A DNA stretch of 64,000 nucleotides from Alcaligenes sp. SORT26. Lineage in GTDB: Bacteria > Pseudomonadota > Gammaproteobacteria > Burkholderiales > Burkholderiaceae_B. The stretch covers positions 3,534,001 to 3,598,000 of the forward strand of contig NZ_CP070975.1 of the NCBI RefSeq assembly GCF_017377875.1, read 5' to 3'. Position numbers and translations under genes: made by a program. Positions 53,185 through 61,249 of the stretch are shown piece after piece; position 1 is the stretch's first letter; every line of letters starts with the position of its first letter. The notes beneath the pieces were generated by a model. The model was given only the letters and a program-made list of their open reading frames with translations. It was not told where the DNA came from and ran no database searches.

Positions 53185-53970
53185 TCAGCGGGTCTTGCTT
53201 AAAGGGGCGATGCCCTGGGTCTGACGGGACCAGTAGTCAAAGGTAGCGTTAACAATGGAGGGCTTGAGCAGGTAGTCGTGGGCTTCTGCTGCCAGGGCGT
53301 CATCGACAGGTGTCAGCGGGCCAAAGGCTGACTGGGCGCGTACTTGCAAGCGTGCGGCACGTTCCAGGTAGACCGACAGATAGGTGGCCTCCTGGCAGCT
53401 TTTTCCTGCGGTCAGATAGCCGTGGTGCGCCAGGATGATGGCGCGTTTGTCGCCCAGCGCTTTGGAAATGATGACGCCTTCCTGATCGGCAATCGGCACG
53501 CCGGGCCATTCACTCAGAAAGGCGCAGTCATTGTGCAGGGGCGTCATGTCCATTTGCGCGATCACCAGAGGCTGGCGAGCGGTTGCCAGTACCGTGGCCC
53601 AGGGTGAGTGTGTGTGGATGATGGAGTTGACGTCCGGGCGTGCTTCGTAGACCCACAGGTGAAAGCGGGTGGCGGGGTTGGCCATGCCTTCGCCGCTTAA
53701 GGTGTTCAGATCGCGGTCAACTTCGATGAAGTCCTCGGGGGTGGCTTCGTCAAAGCCCAGACCAAAGCGCAAGGTCCAATAGGCGCCGGGGCGCTCGGAA
53801 CGTACGCTGATTTGTCCGGCCAGACCGGCCTCCTGCTCGGTCATGGCCAAGATGCGACAGGCAAAAGCCATGGTTTCGCGGGTGTCGCGTTGGACCTGAT
53901 GCAGATGAGTGGCCATCTCTTGGGTGGCGCGTTCATCAAAATACGATTTGTCTCTGAGTGGGGTATCCAT
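53185..53970 (-). CDS. class II aldolase/adducin-family protein
   Basis: A 261-residue zinc enzyme of the FucA/AraD family. Metal-binding histidines are visible in SIIHTHSPWATVLATARQPL (about 107-109) and LAHHGYLTAGKSCQEATYLS (about 171-172), with a conserved Glu nearby. The N-terminal RILAMTEQEAGLAGQISVRS matches the family. The start at MDTPLRDKSYF (53970) has AAAGGAG upstream. It heads the three-gene operon; substrate and true reaction (aldol cleavage or decarboxylation) are open. Confidence 0.9.
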   Translation of the reverse strand: MDTPLRDKSYFDERATQEMATHLHQVQRDTRETMAFACRILAMTEQEAGLAGQISVRSERPGAYWTLRFGLGFDEATPEDFIEVDRDLNTLSGEGMANPATRFHLWVYEARPDVNSIIHTHSPWATVLATARQPLVIAQMDMTPLHNDCAFLSEWPGVPIADQEGVIISKALGDKRAIILAHHGYLTAGKSCQEATYLSVYLERAARLQVRAQSAFGPLTPVDDALAAEAHDYLLKPSIVNATFDYWSRQTQGIAPLSKTR

Positions 53971-54411
53971 GGGGTTTGTCTCCTTTGGTATGCTTCGCCG
54001 ATCCGTATGCCGACGATGGAATCTATTGTCTTGATTTGGATCAAGAGGAGCTATGCTCGCTGGCTCATAGCTCTTATTCCATTTGGCTTGAAAGCAGCCC
54101 TGGCAGGCGTGCAAGCCCCGCGGTCCGGCGGCCCGGCGAACCGGCGATCTGGCGATCCAATAGCTCGGTGGCCGGGTCGGGGAGGGAGACAAACAAAAGA
54201 GACAAGCGGGGGCAGACTTCAGGCCTGGCGCCAGCGAGATCGCTCTCGGCGGCGCGAACGGGACCAGGGATGTTGCACCTTATGCGGCTGTGGCCGGGGA
54301 TCGGGTGGAATGCGCGTGTCATTATTTTCCACGGGATCGGAGTCCGGTTTGGGCGATTCCAGAAAGACTCTAATGGAACAATCGCAATCGAGGTACATGG
54401 ACAGTCCTTTG
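53971..54411. other. gene-free region with GC-rich quasi-repeats
   Basis: 441 bp that must contain the aldolase-operon promoter. Around 54118-54160 there are imperfect repeats of CCGGCGA/CTGGCGA (for example CCGGCGAT then CTGGCGAT). A long plus-strand open frame crosses the region but has no credible protein signature. Confidence 0.45.
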
Positions 54412-55824
54412 TCAGCGTGAAGAAAGGGGAGGCGGTAGTGAGACACCGTTTTGGGCCTGTGTGCCCCCCGCAAAAAATGTGTCGTAGCTGTCTTGCAAAG
54501 CGTGCAGGATCATTTCGGCGTAGTTGTCTTGTTCATGGGTGGGCAGGCGGGATTGCAGTTGTGCCAGGTGCTCGTTGTCCTGCTGTCCACCCCATTGCTT
54601 GTGATAGTGACCATGTTGATAGCCACGTAATTGACGCAAGCGGTTCAGGGCGTTCTTGCCCGCATAGGAGTGATAGAGCGTGTCCAGGCTCAGACCGCAC
54701 AGGCTGGCTAGTTGGGTAAAGCCGCTAAAGTCGAACTGACGGGTCTGCAGAACGCGCAAGGTGAAGTGTTCCAGGGCTTCCATGATGGCTGTGGAGTCGC
54801 TGGCCGTTGCTGGTGCATGCAGGAGCTGATCCATTGCCGCGGCTGCTTCCCGCTCCCGCAGGAGGTCGCTGGAGCGCAGCAGATCGCACAATCCAAAATG
54901 CAGGATGTCGATTAGCTCCAACTGGAGTTGCGGCAGGTTCCGTTCGCGGTGCTGCCACCACTTCCAGTCCAGATAATCAGCCAGCTCCGCACACTCCACC
55001 CAGATGGCCCGGTAGTAGTCTTGTTTGGCATGTCGCCAGTTCGGGTCAATCAGGATGTTCAGTTCGGCTTGCAAAGCCAGCATTTGTTGTAGACGCTGGG
55101 CCCCTGGTCCGGTCGATGTGGCGCTGGCCTGCTGTCCCAAACGCTGTTTTTGACGGCCTTGCTCATCAAAATTGTCCGGTGCCAACCAGGCCTGGAAATC
55201 GGCCTTCAGGGCAGGCCACTCCTGGTCGGTAATGGCGAACCAGGCCGTATCACGAGAGCGTCCTTTGTAGACGATGGCCTGACGAAAAATACCTTCATAG
55301 CGGAAACCCAGGCGTCGTGCTGCGGCTTGCGAAGGGGCATTGTGGGTATCGCACTTCCATTCATAGCGGCGGTAGCCCAGTCCATCAATGGCGTAGGCCA
55401 TCAGCAGATAATGGGCTTCAGTTGCCATGCGGGTCTGTTTCAGGGCAGGTGACCAGGCCACAAAGCCCACTTCAATACAGCCGTTTTGCGGGTCAATCCG
55501 CATCAGGGACAAGGTTCCCAGTGCGCGCCCCGTGGCCTGCTCCACGACGGCGTAGTGCACAGCATTGCTGGCCTGGCTGATGTTCCGCAGGTGCTGATCG
55601 AACTGCGCGCGGTTGCTAAAGGGCTCCACAGACAAGTAAGTCCAGTCGCGACCATCGCTGGCGCTGCTGTAAGCCTCGAACAGACTGTCGCCATGCTGCT
55701 CCGGGTCCACCGCTTCCAGGCGGCAGTACTTGCCATGCAGAACGCAGCGAGCAGGCTGGGGGCGAGCTTGCCAGTGAGGGAGCGCGGGGCCAATGGGCTG
55801 GTGATAGTCGTTCAACTGAACCAT
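54412..55824 (-). CDS. fusion protein: RimJ/RimL-type GNAT acetyltransferase + dimeric dUTPase
   Basis: A 470-residue protein with two unrelated enzyme domains. Residues about 25-210 are a GNAT domain: IEVGFVAWSPALKQTRMATE (the acetyl-CoA region in its T-R-x-A-T-E-A variant), RYEWKCDTHNAPSQAAARRL and GFRYEGIFRQAIVYKGRSRD. A linker (about 215-243, Gln/Ser/Gly-rich) follows. Residues about 244-455 are a type-2, all-alpha dUTPase: MLALQAELNILIDPNW, YRAIWVECAELADYLDWKWW (Glu277, Glu280), LQLELIDILHFGLCDLL (Glu303, Asp306), then KNALNRLRQLRGYQHGHYHK. Both active sites look complete. The start at MVQLNDYHQ (55824) begins the conserved part. Confidence 0.88.
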   Translation of the reverse strand: MVQLNDYHQPIGPALPHWQARPQPARCVLHGKYCRLEAVDPEQHGDSLFEAYSSASDGRDWTYLSVEPFSNRAQFDQHLRNISQASNAVHYAVVEQATGRALGTLSLMRIDPQNGCIEVGFVAWSPALKQTRMATEAHYLLMAYAIDGLGYRRYEWKCDTHNAPSQAAARRLGFRYEGIFRQAIVYKGRSRDTAWFAITDQEWPALKADFQAWLAPDNFDEQGRQKQRLGQQASATSTGPGAQRLQQMLALQAELNILIDPNWRHAKQDYYRAIWVECAELADYLDWKWWQHRERNLPQLQLELIDILHFGLCDLLRSSDLLREREAAAAMDQLLHAPATASDSTAIMEALEHFTLRVLQTRQFDFSGFTQLASLCGLSLDTLYHSYAGKNALNRLRQLRGYQHGHYHKQWGGQQDNEHLAQLQSRLPTHEQDNYAEMILHALQDSYDTFFAGGTQAQNGVSLPPPLSSR

Positions 55825-56135
55825 GAGAGATCTGCAAAAGAAAATGCTCCAGAAATGCTTGCTTGAAGCGCATCTGGAGGCGAGGATTGGGAAAGGTGGG
55901 TCAGGTAGTTGGCAGGAGTCGCTGTAGGCCACTAATTGATTCTATTGAGCAAGTGGCTGGTTGCAGCAATCCGCTTTTCTACATGTTTCCAGACCGCATT
56001 GCTAAAGTGGCTTTGAAACGCCCAAGAGCCAGCCTTGACGGGCCTTGGCTTGAGGCTTGAACAGCAGACAAAACTATCCTGCGGCTAGGGCACAGATGGG
56101 CTGCAGGCGGCCTGGCAGACCAAAGTGGCAGGCAT
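55825..56135. other. gene-free upstream region of the fusion gene
   Basis: About 310 bp; presumably the promoter of the GNAT-dUTPase gene. I see no operator, repeat or RNA element. Confidence 0.45.
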
Positions 56136-56172
56136 TAAAAAAGCCGAGTTACCTTGCGGTAGTCTCGGCTTG
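56136..56172 (-). terminator. intrinsic terminator of the YncE-like gene
   Basis: AAGCCGAG and CTCGGCTT pair, with an inner ACC/GGT continuation, and the minus strand then reads a T-run; 24 bp past the YncE-like stop. Confidence 0.8.
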
Positions 56173-56195
56173 GGATCAGGCCTTGAGCCAGTGGC

Positions 56196-57365
56196 TTAGA
56201 GCTGATTCAGGTTCAGACGCAGAACGCTGTCCTTGGCGCCTTTCAGGTAGTGCGGGCTCTTGTCGCCATGAGGAATCTTGATGGTGACAAAAGCGGTCTG
56301 GCCGTCGGCGCTCAGAGTTACGCTGTTAGGGTGCACAGGGGCGCTGATGCGGTGTTTCACAGCCAGGGTGTTGGCATCCAGAATTGTGACCGAACCCGTA
56401 CCGGCTGGTGTTTCACGATCCACGCCACGGTTGGTGGCGATCAGCTCTTTACGAGCCTCGTTGTACACGATATCCAGCAGACCCAGACCGACTTCAGCGG
56501 TGTTTTCCACTTTGCCGGAGGTGGTGTCGAATTGGTAGATCTTGCCGGTGTTGGCGTCAGCACCAAACAGTTTCTTGCCATCCGCGCTCAGGGCGATGTT
56601 CACGAAGAAGTGGCGCGAATCTTCACGCTTGTCGCTCTTTGCGTCGCCGGTGCTAAAGCGCTGTTCGATAGCGCCAGTGGCTGGGTTGATGACAGCAATT
56701 TCATCCTTGCCGCCATTACCCACGAACAGACGCTTGGTGTTGGCGTCGTACGCGGCACCAGCAGGCCACAGGCCTACATTGTCGATGTTGTGCAGAATGC
56801 GGCCTTCGGCGCCGTCCACAATCCATACGCGACCACCTTCAGAAGGGTTGGTCACGAAGATGCGGTTGTCCTGTTCGTCAATGACGACTTTGCGGGTATG
56901 TTCCCAGCCGTCCTTGCCTTCTTTTACGCCCAACTGAATCAGTTGCTTGACGGTGCCGTTCAGGCTGTTGATGGCCAGCAACGAGCCGTCCAGGGTGTTA
57001 CCTACGTACAGGGTGTGGGTCTTCTGGTTCAGGCCCAGTGCGAACGCACGGCGTGGCAATTGGATCAGTTGCGATTCACGCAGCGTATCCTGGTCCAGAA
57101 CGTGCAGGAAGCCAGCAGCACGGTCTTCAAACAGAGGAGTAGCGGCAACAAACAACTGCTTGCTGTCTTTGGCGGCCAGAATTTCGTAGGCACCATCAAT
57201 GGTGTCCTGACGGAAGGTGACCTGTGCCTGAGGGGCAGTCGCGTTGAAAGACGATGTTTGGCCCGCTTGTTGCGATTGAGGCGCAGTCTGGCATGCGCTG
57301 AGCAGCAAAGCGCCCATTACGGAGGCAACAATCATTTTTAAAGAGGCAGGGCGGGACGCAATCAT
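56196..57365 (-). CDS. yncE: YncE-like lipoprotein beta-propeller
   Basis: A 389-residue seven-bladed propeller protein. The N-terminus is a lipoprotein signal, ASVMGALLLSACQTAPQ (lipobox LLSAC, cut before Cys25), so it is probably anchored rather than free in the periplasm as E. coli YncE is. Repeated blades read LYVGNTLDGSLLAINSLNG, RIFVTNPSEGGRVWIVDG, RLFVGNGGKDEIAVINPATG, KLFGADANTGKIYQFDTTSG. E. coli yncE is Fur-regulated, and a Fur-like site lies upstream here. Role unclear; a link to iron or TonB transport is inferred. Confidence 0.88.
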   Translation of the reverse strand: MIASRPASLKMIVASVMGALLLSACQTAPQSQQAGQTSSFNATAPQAQVTFRQDTIDGAYEILAAKDSKQLFVAATPLFEDRAAGFLHVLDQDTLRESQLIQLPRRAFALGLNQKTHTLYVGNTLDGSLLAINSLNGTVKQLIQLGVKEGKDGWEHTRKVVIDEQDNRIFVTNPSEGGRVWIVDGAEGRILHNIDNVGLWPAGAAYDANTKRLFVGNGGKDEIAVINPATGAIEQRFSTGDAKSDKREDSRHFFVNIALSADGKKLFGADANTGKIYQFDTTSGKVENTAEVGLGLLDIVYNEARKELIATNRGVDRETPAGTGSVTILDANTLAVKHRISAPVHPNSVTLSADGQTAFVTIKIPHGDKSPHYLKGAKDSVLRLNLNQL

Positions 57366-57384
57366 GTATTTCCTTTGGGATTCA

Positions 57385-57403
57385 ATAAATGAGAATCGTT
57401 ACT
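57385..57403 (-). promoter_or_regulatory. putative Fur box upstream of yncE
   Basis: ATAAATGAGAATCGTTACT matches the Fur consensus at 12 of 19 positions and shares AATGAGAATCGTTA with the site before the second sigma gene (45180). It starts 20 bp upstream of the ATG. Confidence 0.6.
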
Positions 57404-57456
57404 ATAACTGCTCTGTTTTATAAACTTTTCTGACTTGTCTGTCTATGTAAATACGC

Positions 57457-57482
57457 AAAACCCTGCTCGATGGCAGGGTTTT
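57457..57482. terminator. intrinsic terminator downstream of the deaminase gene
   Basis: AAAACCCTGC-TCGATG-GCAGGGTTTT, 13 bp past the minus-strand deaminase stop. Confidence 0.85.
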
Positions 57483-57494
57483 GAATGGCTTTTT

Positions 57495-57968
57495 TTAGTC
57501 CTGTTTGGAGTCGTTTCCAAATCGGGCTTGCCAGGCTTCATAGACTTTGCGTTTTTCAGGCAAAGGCAGGTGTTCCATTTTCACGCCCTGTTTCCCAAAG
57601 TCCTGCTGCATTTTTTTGTAGAAGGACTCAGTAGACCAGCCAAAGGGCTCGCCTTCTGCATCGTCGGCGCAATACACCACGCGCTCCACACCGGAGGCAA
57701 TCATGGCGGCCATGCACATGGGGCAGGGGATACCGCTGGCGTACATGGTGCTGCCTGCATGGCTGCTGCTTTTCACGTTCTGGCTGGCGGTACGCAGGGC
57801 CTGGATTTCGGCGTGCGCGGTGGGGTCGTGGGCGATGTAGGTTTCATTCACCCCTTCAGCCAGAACTTGACCATCACGCACCAGCACCGCGCCAAAGGGC
57901 TGGCCGCCGCGGGCGACATTCTCTTCTGCAATCTGAATAGAGCGCAGCAGATAGTGTTTATCGTTCAT
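57495..57968 (-). CDS. CMP/dCMP-type deaminase, probably guanine deaminase
   Basis: A 157-residue zinc deaminase with the two diagnostic motifs: DPTAHAEIQALR (His zinc ligand and catalytic Glu, about 52-59) and GIPCPMCMAAMI (two Cys ligands, about 81-86). Length and the later EPFGWSTESFYKKMQQDFGK fit the GuaD/YwkA group of guanine deaminases rather than TadA. Guanine to xanthine plus ammonia is the probable reaction; the adjacent ureidoglycine aminohydrolase gene supports a purine-degradation role. AGGAG lies before ATG 57968. Confidence 0.82.
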   Translation of the reverse strand: MNDKHYLLRSIQIAEENVARGGQPFGAVLVRDGQVLAEGVNETYIAHDPTAHAEIQALRTASQNVKSSSHAGSTMYASGIPCPMCMAAMIASGVERVVYCADDAEGEPFGWSTESFYKKMQQDFGKQGVKMEHLPLPEKRKVYEAWQARFGNDSKQD

Positions 57969-58098
57969 GTTTTTCTCCTGTAGAGAAGCAAGGTTGGAAT
58001 GAGCCTTGAAACCAGAATCTTTGTTTGTGCCTTGTGGGACGCATGCGGGAGCAGGCGGCATCAGGGGGACGAGTTCTGGTTTGGTATGTTTGTAATGC

Positions 58099-58135
58099 AA
58101 AACAGCCGCTGACGGGCAGCGGCTGTTCTGTTTTA
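58099..58135 (-). terminator. intrinsic terminator downstream of allE
   Basis: AACAGCCGCTG and CAGCGGCTGTT pair across five bases, eight bases past the minus-strand allE stop; T-rich DNA flanks both sides. Confidence 0.75.
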
Positions 58136-58142
58136 TGCTCTA

Positions 58143-58979
58143 TTAGCGATTGCCGCCAATGGTCAGGTTGGCATGACGGTTCACGTCTTTGTACAGCAAG
58201 TAGCGGAAACGGCTAGGGCCGCCAGCGTAACAAGCCTGTGGGCAGAAAGCGCGCAGCCACATGAAGTCACCGGCTTCCACTTCAACCCAGTCCTGGTTCA
58301 GGCGGTAAACGGCCTTACCTTCCAGAACGTACAGACCGTGTTCCATCACGTGCGTTTCAGCGAAGGGGATCACGCCACCGGGTTCAAAGTTCACGATGTT
58401 CACGTGCATGTCGTGACGCAGGTCGGACATGTCGGTGAAGCGGGTGGTGCTCCAACGGCCTTCGGTGTCGGGCATGACGCCAGGTTTCACGTCTTTTTCG
58501 TTGGTCACAAAGGCTTCGGGTGCATCCAGGCCTTCTACGCGCTGGTAGCGCTTGCGGATCCAGTGGAAGTTGGCCAGCTCGCCCGTGCGGTTGTGCAAGG
58601 TCCAGTTGGTGGAAGGAGGAATAAAGGCATAGCCGCCTTCTTCCATGATGTGCTTGGTGCCTTCCAGAACCAGTTCCAGTTGGCCCTTGACGACAAAAAT
58701 CACGCCTTCGGCTTCGGGATCGGACTCAGGATTGTTGCTGCCACCCTGAGGACTCACTTCCATGATGTATTGGGAGAAAGTCTCGGCAAAGCCGGACAGA
58801 GGACGTGCCAATACCCACAGACGGGTCTTTTCCCAACCGGGCAGGAAGCTGGTCACGATGTCTTGCAGCACGCCTTTGGGCAGCACGGCATAGGCCTCGG
58901 TGAACATGGCACGGTCCGTCAGCAGTTGGGTCTGAGGAGGGTGGCCACCAGGAGGGGCGTAGTAATTGACTTTGGACAT
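58143..58979 (-). CDS. allE: (S)-ureidoglycine aminohydrolase (YlbA/AllE-like)
   Basis: A bicupin enzyme of allantoin degradation that converts (S)-ureidoglycine to (S)-ureidoglycolate, releasing ammonia. The 278-residue product opens NYYAPPGGHPPQTQLLTDRA, then VTSFLPGWEKTRLWVLARPL, GGYAFIPPSTNWTLHNRTGE in the first cupin and FEPGGVIPFAETHVMEHGLY, VLEGKAVYRLNQDWVEVEAG, DFMWLRAFCPQACYAGGP in the second, which holds the Mn site. GGGAA six bases upstream favours ATG 58979. It is divergent from a LysR regulator. Confidence 0.9.
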   Translation of the reverse strand: MSKVNYYAPPGGHPPQTQLLTDRAMFTEAYAVLPKGVLQDIVTSFLPGWEKTRLWVLARPLSGFAETFSQYIMEVSPQGGSNNPESDPEAEGVIFVVKGQLELVLEGTKHIMEEGGYAFIPPSTNWTLHNRTGELANFHWIRKRYQRVEGLDAPEAFVTNEKDVKPGVMPDTEGRWSTTRFTDMSDLRHDMHVNIVNFEPGGVIPFAETHVMEHGLYVLEGKAVYRLNQDWVEVEAGDFMWLRAFCPQACYAGGPSRFRYLLYKDVNRHANLTIGGNR

Positions 58980-59210
58980 GTTGATTCCCATTGAAATTCA
59001 GTAAGGAAAAATCTGTCGGACGGCACGGCGCAATCCCGGCGGCTGGCCAAGGGCTCAGGCGGGATGTCGTTGTAATGCGCGGGACCAATACACCTTAACG
59101 ATTGCTGGTGATATTTACAAATTAAATGTATAAATCTCTAGTATTTGATTTTTGAATGAACGGGCGATGAGGCGTATTGCCCAGGCGGATTTCAGAAGGA
59201 TTTTGAACAT

Positions 59211-60116
59211 ATGGCTCATCAACTATCGACCAGTCCTAGCCTGAACCGGCCTTTGTACGACCTGGACCTGCTGCTGGCCTTGTTGACGGTGGTCGATTGC
59301 GGCAGCTTCACGGCGGCGGCAACGCGTTTGCATTCCACGCAGTCCACGATCAGCCAGAAAGTACGGCGCCTGGAAGAACTGGCCGGGCTGCGTCTGCTGG
59401 ATCGGGCCAGTCGGGGAGTCAGCACAACTGAAGCCGGGCAGACCTTGTTGGGCTACGCCCGCCAGATGCTGGCCCTGAATCATCAACTGTCTGAAGCCTT
59501 ATCCGGTTCTTTGGTGACTATTTCCGTGCGTCTGGGTGTGCCGGAGGACTTTACCAACGGCCAGACCATGCGGGCTCTGGCAGGCTTCAATCGTCGCTTT
59601 CCGCAGGTGCGGCTGGAGGTCAGCAGTGGCCTGAGCAGCGATCTGCTCGCGGCGTACGACCAGGGTGAGCTAGACCTGGTTCTGGTTAAGCAACGTCATA
59701 ACGCGCGTGAAGCGGTGGCCTGCTTGCCTGAGCAGACCGCGTGGGTAGATAGCGCGACTGATCCGGTCTTTCATCTGGACCCCATCCCTTTGGTGACCTT
59801 TCCGCGCCGTGGCGTGTACCGAGAGGAAATCATCAGCGCCGTCGAATCCTTGGGGCGTCGCTGGCGTATCAGCTTTACCAGCTCCAGTTTGAGCGGGATT
59901 CAGGGGGCGGTAGCAGATGGGATGGGGATAAGCTTGCTGCCACGGCGTGCAGTGCGGGATGACCATATTGAATTGGGGCAAGCGCAAGGCCTGCCCCGTA
60001 TTGATGCTTTTGAACTGGCGATCTTGCATCGGCCTCATGCCAATGAAATGGTAACGGCCTTGTCCCGTGTGCTGGTCGAGATGCTGGCTCCCGAGAGTGA
60101 ACGCCGCGCTGGGTAG
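59211..60116 (+). CDS. LysR-family transcriptional regulator
   Basis: A 301-residue regulator: LDLLLALLTVVDCGSFTAAA, TRLHSTQSTISQKVRRLEEL, AGLRLLDRASRGVSTTEAG in the winged HTH, then the effector domain. It is divergent from allE across 231 bp containing an AT-rich imperfect dyad (about 59110-59133), and is probably the controller of ureidoglycine use. Confidence 0.92.
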   Translation: MAHQLSTSPSLNRPLYDLDLLLALLTVVDCGSFTAAATRLHSTQSTISQKVRRLEELAGLRLLDRASRGVSTTEAGQTLLGYARQMLALNHQLSEALSGSLVTISVRLGVPEDFTNGQTMRALAGFNRRFPQVRLEVSSGLSSDLLAAYDQGELDLVLVKQRHNAREAVACLPEQTAWVDSATDPVFHLDPIPLVTFPRRGVYREEIISAVESLGRRWRISFTSSSLSGIQGAVADGMGISLLPRRAVRDDHIELGQAQGLPRIDAFELAILHRPHANEMVTALSRVLVEMLAPESERRAG

Positions 60117-60151
60117 GGTGGTATTTAACCTGCAAGAGCGATAAAAGGGCG

Positions 60152-61054
60152 TCAGGCTTTCGCGTTGGGTGTGACCGGATCAAAGTGTGTCATGACATCC
60201 AGCACAGGCTCTTCGGCCATCACACGGTCCCGAGCAGCGACGGCAATGGCGTGGCCTTGATCAATAGTCAGAGAGCCATCCATTTCCAGATCCACTTCCA
60301 CCCAGATCATGTCGCCCAGTTTGCGGGTGCGCAGCTGGTGTATTCCTTCCACGCCGGGCGTCTCGCGCAAGAGTTTGGCAATGCGCTCTTCCGTTTCCTG
60401 ATCGACGGCCTTATCCGTCAGATCGTGAAAAGCGCCGATGGAAAACTTCCAGCCCATGCGCAGAATCATCAAGCCCACCACACTGGCGGCCAAGGGGTCG
60501 CCTAGCGGCAGGCCTGCCAGGTTGGCCATCACCCCGACGCTAACCACCAGAGAGGAGGCCGCATCCGAACGAGCATGCCAGGCATTGGCAACCAGCATGG
60601 TTGAGCGTAGCCGCTTCGCTACACGCAGCATGTAGCGAAACAGGAACTCTTTACTACAGAGGGCAATGAAGGCAATAGCCAAGGCGATAGGGTGTACGGC
60701 CTCGATGCTGCTGGGGTCTCGCAAAGAGGACACGGCATTCCAAAGCATGCCCAGGCCTACGGCCAGCAAAATACCGCCAATGGCTAGGGTGGCAGCGGTT
60801 TCATAGCGCAAGTGACCATAGGGGTGATCAGCGTCCGGGCCCTGGCGGCTGTGGCGGTTGGCAATCAGCACCACAAAGTCTGACAGCAGGTCGGAGAGTG
60901 AGTGGATGGCATCCGCAATCAGAGCCTGGGAATGTGCAAACAGACCCACCACAATTTGCAGGAGACTCAAGCCGATATTGACGATGACACTGACCCATGT
61001 GGAGCGTTGGGCACCGCGGTGCCGATCCAGGTCTGGAGGGGTGATGTTTTTCAT
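60152..61054 (-). CDS. cation diffusion facilitator (CDF) metal exporter
   Basis: A 300-residue inner-membrane divalent-metal/proton antiporter with six helices. The metal site is LIADAIHSLSDLLSDFVV (HxxxD, about 46-63) with the partner in NAWHARSDAASSLVVSVGV, and the loop DADHPYGHLRYETAATL is typical. The C-terminal cytoplasmic domain (about 210-300) is the regulatory zinc-sensing type: LRETPGVEGIHQLRTRKLGD, EVDLEMDGSLTIDQGHAIAV. Likely Fe2+/Zn2+ export in the FieF/MamB style; exact metal unknown. Confidence 0.92.
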   Translation of the reverse strand: MKNITPPDLDRHRGAQRSTWVSVIVNIGLSLLQIVVGLFAHSQALIADAIHSLSDLLSDFVVLIANRHSRQGPDADHPYGHLRYETAATLAIGGILLAVGLGMLWNAVSSLRDPSSIEAVHPIALAIAFIALCSKEFLFRYMLRVAKRLRSTMLVANAWHARSDAASSLVVSVGVMANLAGLPLGDPLAASVVGLMILRMGWKFSIGAFHDLTDKAVDQETEERIAKLLRETPGVEGIHQLRTRKLGDMIWVEVDLEMDGSLTIDQGHAIAVAARDRVMAEEPVLDVMTHFDPVTPNAKA

Positions 61055-61198
61055 GCCAAAAGGTCCTTGCGCTCAAAGCAGCAGACTGTGCATCAGTACA
61101 GCGGTTTCAAGCTAAAGAGTGTATCGGCTTTCCTGGGTGGCGGGGTGCTAAAGGGGCGTGGCAGGCTGTTTTGAGCCTATTCTTTGGTATATGTAGAC

Positions 61199-61231
61199 AA
61201 AAAAGCCTCGCTTTTTAGGCGAGGCTTTTTT
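61199..61231. terminator. intrinsic terminator downstream of metG
   Basis: AAGCCTCG and CGAGGCTT with A- and T-runs outside, 19 bp past the minus-strand metG stop; it can also serve the opposite direction. Confidence 0.9.
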
Positions 61232-61249
61232 GGGTATCAGGAATGCGTC

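Noticed and set aside
53958-54719. Long plus-strand frame across the aldolase / fusion-gene gap
   Set aside because: It runs into the antisense of the GNAT-dUTPase gene and has no protein signature.
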